From: Meandrina meandrites
Lineage: Eukaryota > Cnidaria > Anthozoa > Scleractinia > Meandrinidae
NCBI GenBank assembly: GCA_963693305.1
Contig: OY855915.1
Location: forward strand, 13,797,840 to 13,861,839
Direction: 5' to 3'
DNA length: 64,000 nucleotides
Positions 11,226 to 22,668 of the stretch are shown here, piece after piece. The translations under genes were made by a program, and so were the position numbers. Below the pieces are notes generated by a model that searched no databases, had not been told where the DNA came from, and saw only the letters and a program-made list of their open reading frames with translations. Each line of letters starts with the position of its first letter. The first letter of the stretch is position 1.

Positions 11226-12451
11226 TTCAATTTTAATAAAATTCGAAGAAAGGATTGAACAATCTGGAGGCAAAGCTCCACGACTACAAGAAAATAAATA
11301 GGGACTGCTGGTAGTCTAACTTTTATACTGTTAAGATTCACTCCCAAAATTTATTCTGCAGTAGCCGGCGTCCATTTCATGTGTTTTTTGACTTAATGCA
11401 ATGCAAAATTTTATTAGCGAAAATTTTTCTTTTACGATTACTACTTATGTAGACTATATTGGAAAACCTGTTTAACTAAAATAAGACAACAGTAAAAAAC
11501 TACTGTTAACATCTGTGTGTTTAATTTTACAAGTGCTAAGTTAGCATTTGTTTAAATAAACCTGCATATTTTCACTCTATCTGCACAGAAACTTCATCTT
11601 CTGAGATCCCAGCAAAAGATAACTGCACAGAAACAACGCGTCAATGAATGAAATGATGTCACTAGCAAAGCTTCTAGTGGCGTGTTTATGCAATCAAATG
11701 TTGCAGAAGCAAATCTTCCTCTCACTGCTTTGCTGGGGACATCATCTTCTTTCCTCAAGTGTTCTGCAAACCAATCCATGTGCAAATCGATGGATTGCGA
11801 GATCATGTTGGCCGAAATAACAAAACTTGAGTTAAGAGGAAGGATGTTGGGTTAATGTTATGCTTCAAGAGCCAGTAAAACAGAACTCTACAACTGTAAA
11901 ATTTTTAAAATTTGCCATGGGAGCATGTCCGGACCCATAGGAGGGGAAGGGTCATTGGCCCTCCCATTTATGTGCCCGGCTGCTTAATCCGTATGCCCTC
12001 CTGTCAGAAATCTTAATGAATCCCCTGACCATATGGTTGTATATTAAAACCAGGTGGTTTAGCCTTAAATATTTCGTATGTTATTGTTTATGTAATGGAT
12101 TAAGACTGCACAAACAATGAATGAAATGAACAGCTGATCAACCAGCAAGCATGTGCACAAAGCACGCTAGCGTCAGAACAACCAAACCAAGCAGATAAAC
12201 ACTTAGAGTGTAGAGTTTCATCCTCATGGCTGTCTGACTATACGTTTTTATTGTGAGGAATTCAGGATAAGGTTTTGATCTTTTTTTACAAGGCCGCATT
12301 TCGGAAGACCTTTTCTCAAAGCTTTTAAACGTCAAAGAAATTCTGTCAGCGCTCAAAATATTTTTAGTCTGTTGAAAGTGTTTAGTTTTATTCATTTTAA
12401 CAATTTACTCGGGATAAAAGCGAAATGCGCGAATGTAAATCGCAAAATTTG
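11226..12451. other. Intergenic
   Basis: No gene recognised. Near 11920-11990 a short G/C-rich phrase (gcatgtccggacccatagga) looks like an end fragment of a dispersed element. Confidence 0.4.
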
Positions 12452-12487
12452 AAAACTGGGGAATATCATCTGATATTCCCCAGTTTT
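12452..12487. repeat. Perfect palindrome, 17 bp arms
   Basis: aaaactggggaatatca (12452-12468), a 2 bp centre (tc), and its exact reverse complement (12471-12487). It is followed by gacgtg, ccaatca and an AT-rich patch resembling a TATA region (tggattataaag). A perfect inverted repeat of this length is usually the core of a foldback element or a recent repair product. Confidence 0.9.
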
Positions 12488-14181
12488 GGCTGCATCATGT
12501 GACGTGTTTAGACCAATCATAGGCACAAAAAATATTTGATGGATTATAAAGACCTATAGGTAATATGGCTTACATATTGTTAATGGAATACAGCTCTTGA
12601 TACAGGCCGCTTGTTATACCTCAAGATTTTCTCATGCCCCATTTTTCAGATATTAACTGGTTCAAAAGAAGGGAAACCGAAGCCATCTCGTGGGTCTGAA
12701 GCAGAAATGTAAACTCTGCATACCAACGCAACAAAATGTGAAACAAAGATATTGGTTACAGAACCGAACCTTATTTCACCATAAGCCTTCCAATTCAAAA
12801 TTAAACGCCTAATGTAACAGATACTTTTTTAGTCTTTAAGATTCAGACTTCAATTTAAACTTAGCCAACTATTCAGATCACCTTGGGTAGCACAGATTTA
12901 TCTTTTCAGCACAGATTTATCTTAACTTCTTATAATTCTATGAATATGCCTAGTTATTCAAAGACATTAAGCAAATGTCAAATATTAAAATAATCCACCA
13001 AACTTCTTTAATTTCAAAGCACAAGCTCTGAACCCTTCAAGTGAACTGAAAGATTATTTTGTAATATATATAATGTGGTAGCCACTATGACATACAACTT
13101 TCACTCACTGAACAAATGAAATGGGACTATGATCACCAATGGTAAGGCATCATTGCCTTGAATACTCAATCTAAAATACTCTAAAGTAAATTGACAGTCT
13201 CAACTCAATACTTGGGTCAAAACTCAAAGTTTGTGTTTTTAGTTTCAAGTCGTGAGTATCAAGTCTTGAGGATTGAGAAACAACTTGTTCTCAAATATGC
13301 ACACTCCTAAAGCCTTTTGAGGAAATGGTTTAGTTTTTTATCAAGAAAGAATGAAAGCCACTCGCACATCATGTGTACAAGAGTTTTATGTTGACCATTA
13401 GTACGAAAATGGTGTTTCACATCCAATCTAGAATACAAACATTCAATGATATATTCGATGATATAAAGATGTTGCTGCATTTCACTGTATATGAAATGGC
13501 TTCAAAACTCCAACTTCATAAGCACTTTGTTTAAATGGTTTGCTGTCAGCATTTGAATAACCAAACTTGTCCGTGCAGTAAATGTATCTTGTGTGTTTTT
13601 GACGGGGTTCAAGAAAGTGTGTAAATATTTTTTTATATTTTTTTCCATATTAATTTTTGCAGGATCTTCATGCCGTACACCAGTGACGAAACACTTAGAG
13701 AAAGCCCATTCCTCATTATGTGATGCTGAAGATGCCTATGGGGTGGATTAGTTACAGTTACACTTACCTGTATCCAGCACCCACAGACACCTACATGTAA
13801 GAGCTCTGAACGGCAGGACCAGCCACTGTCACCAATCTTTGGTCATTCGCCAACTGTGTAAACACAAGTTGAAGGAAATGTTTGTATCAGAGATACTGTA
13901 GTAAAATTAGTGGTAATGTTCAAGATGGTAATGACCAAGTCAATGCAGTTGCAGCTAATTGCATACCTTCTCAAGGTCTTCATTTGGAGCACATATGGAT
14001 TGAACTTTCTCCATTTTATTCATGACGACATTGTTGGGACAGTGATATCCAGTGTTATCACCCTCTTGTTATGGGAAGAGTTTGTTGTACATTTTTCCAA
14101 ATATCTTATGTGAACATAAGCTTAAACTTGATTGAATGGCCTTTGGATGAATTGACTACAACCTACGGTTCTTCCATGCAG
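12488..14181. other. Upstream of the chromodomain-like gene, possible further exon
   Basis: Mostly unassigned. At 13661-13740 an acceptor-like ttgcag is followed by a stretch open for 28 codons (SSCRTPVTKHLEKAHSSLCD), and a second coding-looking patch lies near 13915-14030 on the plus strand. Neither can be joined to the exon at 14182 with confidence. A stretch near 12885-12915 repeats gcacagatttatctt twice. Confidence 0.3.
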
Positions 14182-14520
14182 AGTCAGGTGTAAAACTGGA
14201 AATAGAAGACTATTATCAAGTCTGCCAAGAAACTATGATGGCATATTTTGGTCACAAGTGGATTGCCTTGAATCGGGGCCCTATGTGGCAGTATGATGAG
14301 GATGATTGTATCCCTCCCATTCTTAACAAAAATATGGAAGCTGTTGGTTATGCACCTGTATCAAATGATATCAGCACACTGTGGTCAAATTTGAGTAGCA
14401 GTGAAGTTTGTGAGCTATTACAACATGGTGTTGACCAAACAGAAATGGATAAAAGACACGGCGTCACCCAACAAAAGGGAAGACAGTCTCAAAATAGTTG
14501 GTATCTACAAACCAGGAAAG
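14182..14520 (+). CDS. Internal exon of an unrecognised gene (exon A)
   Basis: The exon starts after catgcag and ends at AAAG|gtaagt, a consensus donor. It is open over its full 339 nt, with a two-base start that needs a phase 1 partner upstream and a one-base end (phase 1). The product is acidic and aromatic (MAYFGHKWIALNRGPMWQYD near 14238-14297, then DDCIPPIL). The next exon at 16771 begins with exactly the two bases needed. I do not recognise the domain; both a host gene and a domesticated or decayed transposon are possible. Its upstream exons are not identified. Confidence 0.6.
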
Positions 14521-14566
14521 GTAAGTAAATATTAATATGGAATCTAATAACAGTACCACTTTCTAA

Positions 14567-14567
14567 A

Positions 14568-14644
<77 letters not shown>
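14567..14644. repeat. (ATT)n microsatellite
   Basis: About 25 tandem att triplets in the first visible intron, starting some 45 bp after the donor at 14521. Confidence 0.95.
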
Positions 14645-14645
<1 letters not shown>

Positions 14646-16264
14646 GAGAAGAAAACCAAGTGACTAGGGTGTATATATTTACTTTCATGGTGTATGTAAT
14701 AAGTCTCATTTAAAAAAAATTGTACATGTTGGTAAGGTGGTTTCACATTTACAGCAATTACTGTAAAATAACTGGTGTGTTTTCCTTTCTTTTGTACATT
14801 TGTTTTTAGGCACTTGTTAATATTGCTGGCCTGGGACCAACACAACTTAAAAAGAGGATCAGTTTTGTCTGGATTTTCTAGAGATGCTTCTATCGAGGTA
14901 TATGCAGTTCTTTTCTCAATTAAATGTTGCAGGGTTCATATTCTGATATGGGGACATTTTTCTACATTAAACTACAGTGTGAGCACATGTACACTATAAT
15001 CCTTAAGATCCTAACAATGCCAACTTTCAATAGCAGCCTTAGCAGTGCTTGGAGTATCCATTTCTAAGTCTGATCAATATCAAAATATGTCAGGGCTACA
15101 CAAACCTACTTTTTAAATAAAACTTCAGTGCTGGGCACCTCAGGTTTGATGATATGGAGCCTTCTTAGAGAACATGCTTGTAGCTCATAATAGTGTTATG
15201 AAAATGAAAGAAGAACTTTGACTGATTCCTAACAAAGTGAGTAATCAAATTTCAAGGCCGCTGAACAATTATAGCTCACGTCCTAGTCCGCCGTAGCTTG
15301 CATAGGACGAAATAGTTTTTCAGTAGTGGTTTGCAAAAATTAAACTTGATTTTAAGATCACAAGCAAACTTGCCATTGGTAATGTCCACGTGAAATGTTT
15401 ATTGTTTAGCAGCTTTCATGGTTAGACTGTGGTTTTGGTTAACTTTGGCCAATTTGATTCTCAACACTGTCATTGTTAAAAAGTGAAACTGCCATGGAAA
15501 TTAAAAAGTAAACACTGTTTACTTAGCCCTCAATCAGTCAAAATATAGTTAAGTATCTGAGTTGAATAGAAGTGCCTTTGAAAGAAATTTATTTGTGTTA
15601 AAACCAATGTACATCGTACACAGTCTGTTGTTAACTAACAGACTGGTGCAGTCATTGATCTGATGAGAAGGAATATTTTCAGCTTAAAAAATCAGTGGCG
15701 TGGTAGGATTTGGGGCGTGAGCATGCAAAAAATTATGGTCTGTAAGGGGGGGTCACTCAAAATAATTACACTGGAGTGTTGTAATGACTGTATCTATAAT
15801 AGTGCAAAAATCTGACCAGAATGATCAACAAAGGGTTTCCAAGGTTCCGAAAAAAAAAATAAATTCTCCTCGGGGACCATGCCCCTGGGCCCCCCCCCCC
15901 CCCCTGGGGAATCTAATCAATCTGGAATCTAATTTAATCTGGAATCTAATCAACTCAAACCCACAAACTATTTGGCTGCAAATACAGCTAACACAAACCA
16001 AGAAACAAGCCCCATCAATAAAAACAGTTAATCAGTGCAATTGCTATAGCATCAATAGCAATAAGAAAAGTCTATGAGAATACCCAAAATAGTGCTTCTG
16101 AAGTTATGAAAAATCTAAATATTTCTGGAAAGCACGCCCGCACACCTCTCCGATGTTCAGAAACTCATAAACTCAAGCACACCAACTATCAATACACTCC
16201 CGTCAATAAAAACAAGTAATCACTGCACAAACATGCAGACGAAGCAGCCATGAGTTAATATGTT
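14645..16264. other. Intron sequence
   Basis: Lies between exons at 14520 and 16771. No coding sequence recognised. From about 15695 to 15905 a gcgtgg...ggggggg stretch and a 17-base C run (near 15890-15904) look like pieces of a G/C-run-bearing dispersed element. Confidence 0.45.
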
Positions 16265-16720
16265 GTGACTATGGTTATCGCTTTAAACTACAGTTGTGTA
16301 GCTTTATATATAAGTAAGTTTAATTTTTACTTCCCTTTTTGGGAGTGGGTTCATCTAAGAAATTTATTATTAACGGGAGTTGCCAAGGCAAAAAAATTTT
16401 GATGGTGCAAATGGGTCGTTAGATATTGCAGAGGCTACCTATAAAATTCCACCGCACTCCCCCCCCCCCCCCCCCCTCCCATAAAATATAAACGGCCCTT
16501 ACCATATATTTAATAAGGAGCCATGTGGGAGGCCGGGGTAGGGGGTGTTGGTTAATTAGTACTTAAGTAAACTTTTGGTCTTGTTGCACTTTTTTATTAA
16601 ACCCTCCCCCCCCCCCCCCGGCAAACTGATAATTATTGCACAGTCCCTAATTTAAACACTAAATAAACAAGCAGTTAATGTGATTAAAAATCAAACACTG
16701 AATAGGAAGTCATTGTTTGT
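16265..16720. repeat. Dispersed repeat, copy 1 (partner at 38.66 kb)
   Basis: Shares, in order, ctatggttatcgctttaaac, a ttacttccctttttgg segment, a 20-base C run, an ataaaatataaacg phrase, taattattgcacagtc, and gtgattaaaaatcaaacact with 38665-39120. Divergence is high and the C/G runs differ in length. It sits in the second part of the intron before the exon at 16771. No coding capacity. Confidence 0.7.
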
Positions 16721-16770
16721 TATACATGTACAGTGGATTTTAATTCCTCATTTGCTATTGTGTTCTTCAG

Positions 16771-16910
16771 GCGATGCGTTTGAGCCAAAATACTCAACTT
16801 GGCCAATGGATGAATTAGAAGAGAGAAGAAAGGAACAAAACTGTTTCAATGCCTCGGTTGCAAAAAATGCGACTGAAGGACTCACTTATTCAGAAGGGGA
16901 AATGCTAGTT
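16771..16910 (+). CDS. Internal exon B of the same gene
   Basis: The acceptor is tgttcttcag. The first two bases complete the codon left open by exon A (G + GC, Gly), and the frame then stays open: DAFEPKYSTWPMDELEERRK near the start. The end at 16910 is proposed because the next six bases (gtaggt) can act as a donor in phase 0, which matches the phase 0 start of the exon at 17365; a donor five bases later (AG|gtgaaa) would be phase 1 and would not match. Without transcript data the 3' border is a choice. The product has a charged helix (DELEERRKEQN). Confidence 0.55.
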
Positions 16911-17364
16911 GTAGGTGAAAATGAAAGAAAATTAGATGTGATGAAAATCACTCATATTTCTTTGGGGTCATCTTTTTAGGTTTCATTTCTAGGTTTGTGT
17001 TTGTAGTTAGTTTTCTTTTCGGGAAGGAAAACTCCCTTTCCTGTAATTTTGTTGAATCAGCGCTATCCAGTTCCCAATATGGTTTATCATAAGCCACCAC
17101 CTCATTTTTCACTCGCTCTTTTTCGCGCTGCCCCTCAACAAGCCAAACGCCTTCAACAGGGTAGTTTACCTTTGAGATTATTTGAAGAAAATGAATAATT
17201 TAAATTATGGTTTTTGATTATTGATTTTTAAGTTTGATTTTTTTATTTTGATTTTTTTTATTTTATCGTGAATAGATGATATTTTTAGCTCTTTGTTAGT
17301 TTGCATGTTCCTTTGTTCACTGAGTTAACATGCCTAATTAGTTATTCACATTTTTTGTTTGCAG

Positions 17365-17466
17365 CACAAGAACGCGTACGTGGTAGAATGGCGGCGTTCG
17401 TGGGTTGCGGAGGAACAACTTGATTCCAATATTGTCAGTGGATGGAAAAATAAAAATACGAAATAG
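17365..17466 (+). CDS. Terminal exon, chromodomain-like end
   Basis: The acceptor tttgtttgcag is strong. The frame runs 33 codons to a TAG at 17464-17466. It reads YVVEWRRSWVAEEQLD, which resembles the core of chromodomains (Y-x-V-x-W ... W-x-x-E-x-x-L) and also the chromodomain-like tails of some integrases. With phase 0 it joins exon B. Two readings remain: a host chromo-type gene with a small terminal domain, or the C-terminal end of an integrase-bearing element whose introns were gained. The short length argues that the full chromo fold is only partly present here. Confidence 0.5.
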   Translation, partial: HKNAYVVEWRRSWVAEEQLDSNIVSGWKNKNTK

Positions 17467-18103
17467 CCAGAGACATTGAATCAGGTTTTGCGAAAAAGGC
17501 AGCGAGTGTATTTTAGTATTTCTTGCGTCCCTTTTTTGCTATAACTTTTGCAATCATCTTAAAGCTGATCATAAGTGCCGCTAATTTTAACAAAACATGT
17601 ATCCTTGATCAGTGACTGTGGATCACGTGATACTTATCGTTTGACTCATACACGCACAAATAGCGCTAACATTGCAACACTATTACGAGTTCGCGTACGA
17701 CCCGCCTGATACGAAAGATGTCGTCGTTCATAACATCAATAGTTTCCCTTGTAGTTATAAAGCAACAAAAAACAACAACAACGATAATATTAACAGCAGC
17801 ACATCTTATTTTTCGGGACCTATTGCTTCCGTAATGTCAAAATAAGATTTCCCAAGACAGTTAAAAATAATAGTTCTAAATTGGTCATATGATGTCATAT
17901 TTTAGAGTTTGATAGAGCCGAGTAAAAAACTCATGCCCCTCCTACAATAAAATATGTTGTTTTGTAAAGATGATTAACAGTCATTACTTTATTAACGTAG
18001 TATGTGGAGCCCCACGTCTTACGGGCTGTGCAGCTTGTTCTGTAAATCTTCCACTGAACTACGATAAACTGTTACTTTGGTCGACGTTTGATAATTGTAA
18101 ACA
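17467..18103. other. Intergenic after the terminal exon
   Basis: Contains the 3' flank of the gene. No clear polyadenylation signal chosen. No other gene seen. Confidence 0.4.
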
Positions 18104-18210
18104 CGTAGTCCAGTGCAGTGCTTTGGCCATGGGTTCGATTCCCGTCGGGGACTCCGAATTTTTCTTTGTCCCATGCTGGTGTCATTGTTGAAAAAGATCA
18201 TCTTCATTAT
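18104..18210 (+). repeat. tRNA-derived SINE, 5'-truncated copy
   Basis: Carries a B box (gggttcgattcccg near 18131-18144) and the same tail as the copy at 18339: tttctttgtcccatg, then cattgttgaaaaagatcatc. The A-box half is missing or unrecognisable. Confidence 0.75.
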
Positions 18211-18338
18211 TTATCACCGAGCTTAAAATCTACCCTCTTTATTATTTACTACACAATTGATGATTTCGACATCCTAGCAGTATGCAGGACGCGTGTCACA
18301 TATCAACCTAGTAAATGGCCAAGCTCACCACGAGTCTC

Positions 18339-18465
18339 TCGTAGCTCAGTTGGTTAGAGCTCCCAACCGGTATCTGGGAGGCCATGGGTTCGATTCCCGT
18401 TGGGGATTCAGAATTTTTTCTTTGTCCCATGTTCGTGTCATTGTTGAAAAAGATCATCTTCATTA
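18339..18465 (+). repeat. tRNA-derived SINE, full-length copy
   Basis: The head reads tctcgtagctcagttggtta (A box), tctgggag, and gggttcgattcccg (B box near 18387-18400), a complete internal Pol III promoter. The tail after ggggattcaga is shared with the copy at 18104. The anticodon loop is nine bases and the acceptor does not close, so it is a SINE and not a tRNA gene. Pol III could still start here. Confidence 0.8.
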
Positions 18466-18479
18466 GTCGGTAAAAATGT

Positions 18480-20216
18480 CGGAGGAAAGCCGACAAAAAA
18501 GATGGAAAATAGTCGCGGAAAAATTCAAGGAAAATGTCGAGGTAAAAATTTGATAAAAAAATTCCGGAAGAAAGTTGGGAAAAAAAATTGGAGATTAAAG
18601 GGGAGAAAGAAAAACAGGAGAAAAGGCGAGAAATCTTTTTTCCTAAATTTTTTCCGACTCTTTTCCTTCTGTTTTTCTCGATTATTTTCGATTATTTTTC
18701 GAGTTTTTCTCAAAGGTTTTCCCGATTTTTTCTCGAAGTTTTTGCGAATTCCCTCTCGACCGTTTCCCGTCATTTTCTCGACTATTTTCCGTTCGATTTT
18801 TCTGACGTTTTCCCAATTTTTTCTCGACTTTTCCACCAACCTCTCCCCGCCTTTTTTATTTTTTCCCACTCTTTGCTGCAATTTACTTTTTTCCCGTTCC
18901 TTGGCTAAATTTTTTGCGCCTTTTTCTCTTCTCAAATTAGAGAAAAAATTGGAAAAAATCAGGGGAAAAAAGACGAGAAAAACTCGAGAAAAAAAACTTT
19001 TTTTGAGTTTCTTATTATTTTTTCGAATTGCCGCTCGACTGTTTTCGGACAGTTTAATGAATATTTTCCAACGTTTTTATCAATTTTTCGGACGTTTTCC
19101 CAATTTTTCTCATCTTTTTCACCAAATTCTCCGTGCCTTTTTTTCTCAATTTTTTTTTCTTTCTTCTTACTTTCCTATTTTCTCCAGTTTTTTCCCGACT
19201 TTTTTGAGAATTTTTCCTGTCGTTGCTGCCAACTACTTTCCCGACTACTGCTCGAAATTTTTTCCTTTTTTTTGTTTGATTTGTTTCCGACTTACTAATC
19301 GACTACTTTCCGAAAAAATATTGCAGAAAAATGGGGAAAAACACTTCGGAAGAAAAGTCGGAAAAATGTCGAAAGAGGTAACAAAGTTCACGCAAAAAAT
19401 TGGGGAGAGTGTAAAAAATGTCGCTTAAAAATTTAAAAAAATTTCAGGAGAAAAGTTGAAAAACAATTGGATATAAAAGTGGAGAAAAAAAAAAGGTGAG
19501 AAATTATCAAAAAAAGACTTTTTTCTCTTCTTTCTTTCATAATTTTTCTCCGACTCTTTTCTGGAATTTACTTTTTCCCCGATTTTTGCTTAATTGTGTT
19601 TTAGAATTTTTTTACAGAAAAAAATAGGAAAGAGTTTCACGGAAAAGAGTAGCGAACAAAATTGGAGATAAAAGTGGAGAGAAAAACAAGAGAAAAGGCC
19701 ACAAATAGTCTAGAAAGAAAGAACCGAGTTTTTTCCCTCTGCCTTTTTTTCTCGAATTTTTGTTTTGATTATTTTCTCGATTTTCAGGGTAATTTATTCT
19801 AAGCTTCATTTATCGTTTTTATTCCACGTTTCTTCCAAACTTTTCTCGTCGACTTTTTCTACACTATAAAATAAACTGGAAAATAAATGGAGAAAATAAG
19901 CGGGAAAAGTCGGGAAAAACTAAAAAAAGCCTCCAGAAAAAAAAGGAAAAAAATTTCATGCAAAACCGGGGAAAAAGAAAAGAATGTCGTGTTTAAATTT
20001 TAATAAAAATGAGTGGAAAAAAATTTCAAAAAAAATGCTGGAGAAAAAAAGGGAGAAAGAGTTGAGAAAAAAACTATTTTCTCACCTTTTTTCCAACTTT
20101 TTCCGAAGTTTTTCGCGACATTTTTCTGAATTATTTTCGATTATTTTTCGAGTTTTTCTCTATTTTGTTCGAATCCCCTCTCGACTGTTTTCGAAAAGTT
20201 TAACGAATATTTTCTG
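18480..20216. repeat. Purine/pyrimidine strand-switching tract
   Basis: The plus strand alternates between blocks rich in gtcggaaaaa/gagaaaa (about 18480-18625, 18935-19000, 19320-19515, 19610-19720, 19865-20075) and blocks rich in the complement, ttttctcgacttttt (about 18640-18930, 19000-19320, 19520-19605, 19725-19860, 20080-20215). Neighbouring blocks are therefore imperfect inverted repeats of each other. The long Lys- or Phe-rich frames (for example 18502-19428) come from this composition and are not genes. The tract runs without a gap into the minisatellite at 20217. Related tracts lie at 35440 and 40870. Confidence 0.85.
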
Positions 20217-21477
20217 AAAAAAAACGAAAGGCAAACGAAGTTAATCGTAGGCAAACGAAGTTAAACGTAGGTAAACGAAGGTCGGCGTAGGCAAACGAAG
20301 TTAAACGTAGGGAAACGAAAGTTAACGTGGCCAAACGAAGGTAAACGTAGGCAAACGAAGGTAAACGTAGGCAAACGAAGGTTAACGTGGCCAAACGAAG
20401 GTAAACGTAGGCAAACGAAGGTAAACGTAGGGAAACGAAGGTTAACGTGGCCAAACGAAGGTAAACGTAGGCAAACGAAGGTAAACGTAGGCAAACGAAG
20501 GTTAACGTGGCCAAACGAAGGTAAACGTAGGCAAACGAAGGTAAACTCAGGGAAACGAAGGTTAACGTGGCCAAACGAAGGTAAACGTAGGCAAACGAAG
20601 GTAAACGTAGGCGGACGAAGTTCAACGTAGGGAAACGAAGGTACACGTAGCCAAACGAAGGTAAAGGTAGGCAAACGACGTTAAACGTAGGGAAACGAAG
20701 GAAAACGTAAGCAAACGAAGTTAAACGTAGGCAAACGAAGTTAAACCGAGGCAAACGAAGTGAAACGTAGGGAAACGAAGTTAAACGTAGGCAAACAACG
20801 GTAAACGAAGGCAAACCAAGGTAGACGTAGGGAAAGGAAGGTAAGCGCAAGCAAACGAAGATAAACGTAGGCAAACGAAAGTAAACGTAGGCAAACGAAC
20901 GTAAACGTAGCGAAACGACGTTACACGTAGGCAAACGAAGGTAAAGTTAGGCAAAGTAAGGTAAACGCAGGCAAACGAAGTTAAACATAGGGAAACGAAG
21001 GTAAACGTACACAAACGAAGGTGAACGTAGGCAAACGAAGTTAAAAGTAGGCAAACGAAGGTAAACGTAGGCAAACGAAGGTAAACGTAGGCAAACGAAG
21101 GTAAACGTGGGCAAACGAAGTGAAACGTAGGGAAACGAAGTTAAACGTAGGTAAACGAATGTAAACGTAGGCAAAGGAAGGTAAACGTAAAAAAATGAAG
21201 GAAAACGTAGATAAACGAAGTCAAACGTAGGCAAACGAAGGTAAGCGTAGGCAAAGGAAGTTCAACGGAGACAAACGAAGTTAAACGTAGGCAAACGAAG
21301 TGAAACGTAGGGAAATGAAGTGAAACATTGGTAAATGAAGGTAAACGTCGGCAAACGAAGGTAAACGTAGGTAAATGAAAGTAAACATAGGCAAAGGAAG
21401 GTAAACGTTGGCAAATGAAGGCAAACGTAGGCAGATGAAAGTAAACGTAGACAAACGAAGTTAAACGTAGGCAAAAT
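20217..21477. repeat. 20 bp minisatellite with 10 bp sub-period
   Basis: About 63 copies of gcaaacgaaggtaaacgtag. Each unit is two related 10-mers (gcaaacgaag, gtaaacgtag), so aaac recurs every 10 bp. Between about 20341 and 20640 every third unit has gttaacgtggcc, giving a 60 bp higher-order repeat of five copies. The unit has no stop codon in any minus-strand frame, so long Leu/Phe/Tyr-rich frames appear there; they are artefacts. Its right end is sharp and abuts a duplicated segment at 21478. Confidence 0.95.
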
Positions 21478-22105
21478 AGAAAATAGCTGAAAATTGTGAA
21501 TCGGATTGCATGGTTTTGACTCTTTGCAATATGCTTTCCTGGTTTCCTTGCGAGATTCCAACGTGCAGTGTTGTATTGAGATCTTTGAGCCCTGCGATAA
21601 ACGCTTATGGGTGTAACCTGTTTTCGGCTAAGCATCACCATTGCATTATCCAGTATCCTAATTATATTGTTGAATGTGCACCCTTTCTCGAAAAATTTTT
21701 GGCCCAATATTATTATGTCAAAACCAAAAGTGCTAAAACCCCACTTTTCTCTTGTGCCATTTTAAAACGCGCAACTAAGAAAAATGAAAAACTGCGTTCT
21801 GAAAAGGTCGCACTGAAAAGATAAACTACTGCAAATTTCGTGACTTCTCAAAGCAACAGCTGTAAAGGGTTAAAACACACTCTGAGACCAGCAGTTTCAA
21901 GATTCTGAAAACACTCACCCGAAAATTGAATTATTCTTTAAAAACATGCCCTCGCTCAAAGAATAAGCAAATGCCTTTTTATTCTAAGCCCCCCTCCCCC
22001 TTTCAAAGTTGTTGCTTAAAGGTTTGAATAGAATCCTGAAATTCGGACAACATTGATCACGGGGAGAAGGGGCGACAGAAGATGACTAAATATGAAAATG
22101 TCTTG
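21478..22105. repeat. Duplicated segment, copy 1 of 3 (most diverged)
   Basis: Shares with copies at 23290 and 24810 the phrases gtattgagatctttga, ataaacgcttatgggtgtaa, cctgttttcggctaagca, and later aaaggtcgcactgaaaagat and ttattctttaaaaacatgcc. It also shares a further tail (ggacaacattgatca... ggggcgacagaagatgac) with the third copy. Short conserved frames are present in all three but have no recognised domain. The minisatellite replaces the segment's left part. Confidence 0.85.
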
Positions 22106-22660
22106 AATGAAATTCTTTATCGCAAGATCGATGTCTAAAGCCTCTTTGAAATTGGTTGTAGAAATGAACTGTCTAACTGAACAGACGTCATGCTACAGCA
22201 TCAAAGTACACTTCGAATGCACAGTAAATAGGCTAATTTCAGATTGCTTCAATAATTAATTTCAATCTCAAAATTGATCTTAAAATCACATTCTTGAAAT
22301 TTCAATTATTGGATAAATAAGCCAAGTACACGGCCCAACCTTTGAAATCGGAGATAGATCAATCAACATGTGTACAAGTGCTAAACTATAACAATAGACT
22401 GGTGATTAACTGAGTGCGCACTCGATGTCACTCAACATCCGGCGGAAGTCAGTTATAGCCAAGGGATTTCGAGGTGGCTAAATGGTATCGCTGCAGCGCG
22501 GCTGATATAAATTAAAGGAGAAGTTCACTCCAGAATGGCCATTTATTTTCTTTACGCCAATAAAACGTTTATACAAAAATATGTTATTCACCAAAATTTC
22601 AGCATCCAACGAGCGCTAAATCCCTACGAAATCTTTCTCTAAAGTAGCCCAAAATTCGAC
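22106..22660. other. Intergenic
   Basis: No gene recognised. Leads into the promoter-like block at 22669. Confidence 0.4.
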
Positions 22661-22668
22661 AACTGAAC

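Noticed and set aside
18341..18412. Functional tRNA gene
   Set aside because: Acceptor stem does not close, anticodon loop is nine bases and a shared non-tRNA tail follows; it is a SINE.
18502..19428. 308-residue Phe/Lys-rich open frame
   Set aside because: Composition follows the purine/pyrimidine blocks; opposite-strand frames are equally open.
20217..21477. CRISPR-like array
   Set aside because: Units are contiguous with no unique spacers, and the genome is animal.
20200..21707. Several long minus-strand Leu/Phe/Tyr-rich frames
   Set aside because: A 20 bp stop-free unit read through all three frames gives a 20-residue repeat automatically; no start, domain or conservation supports a protein.
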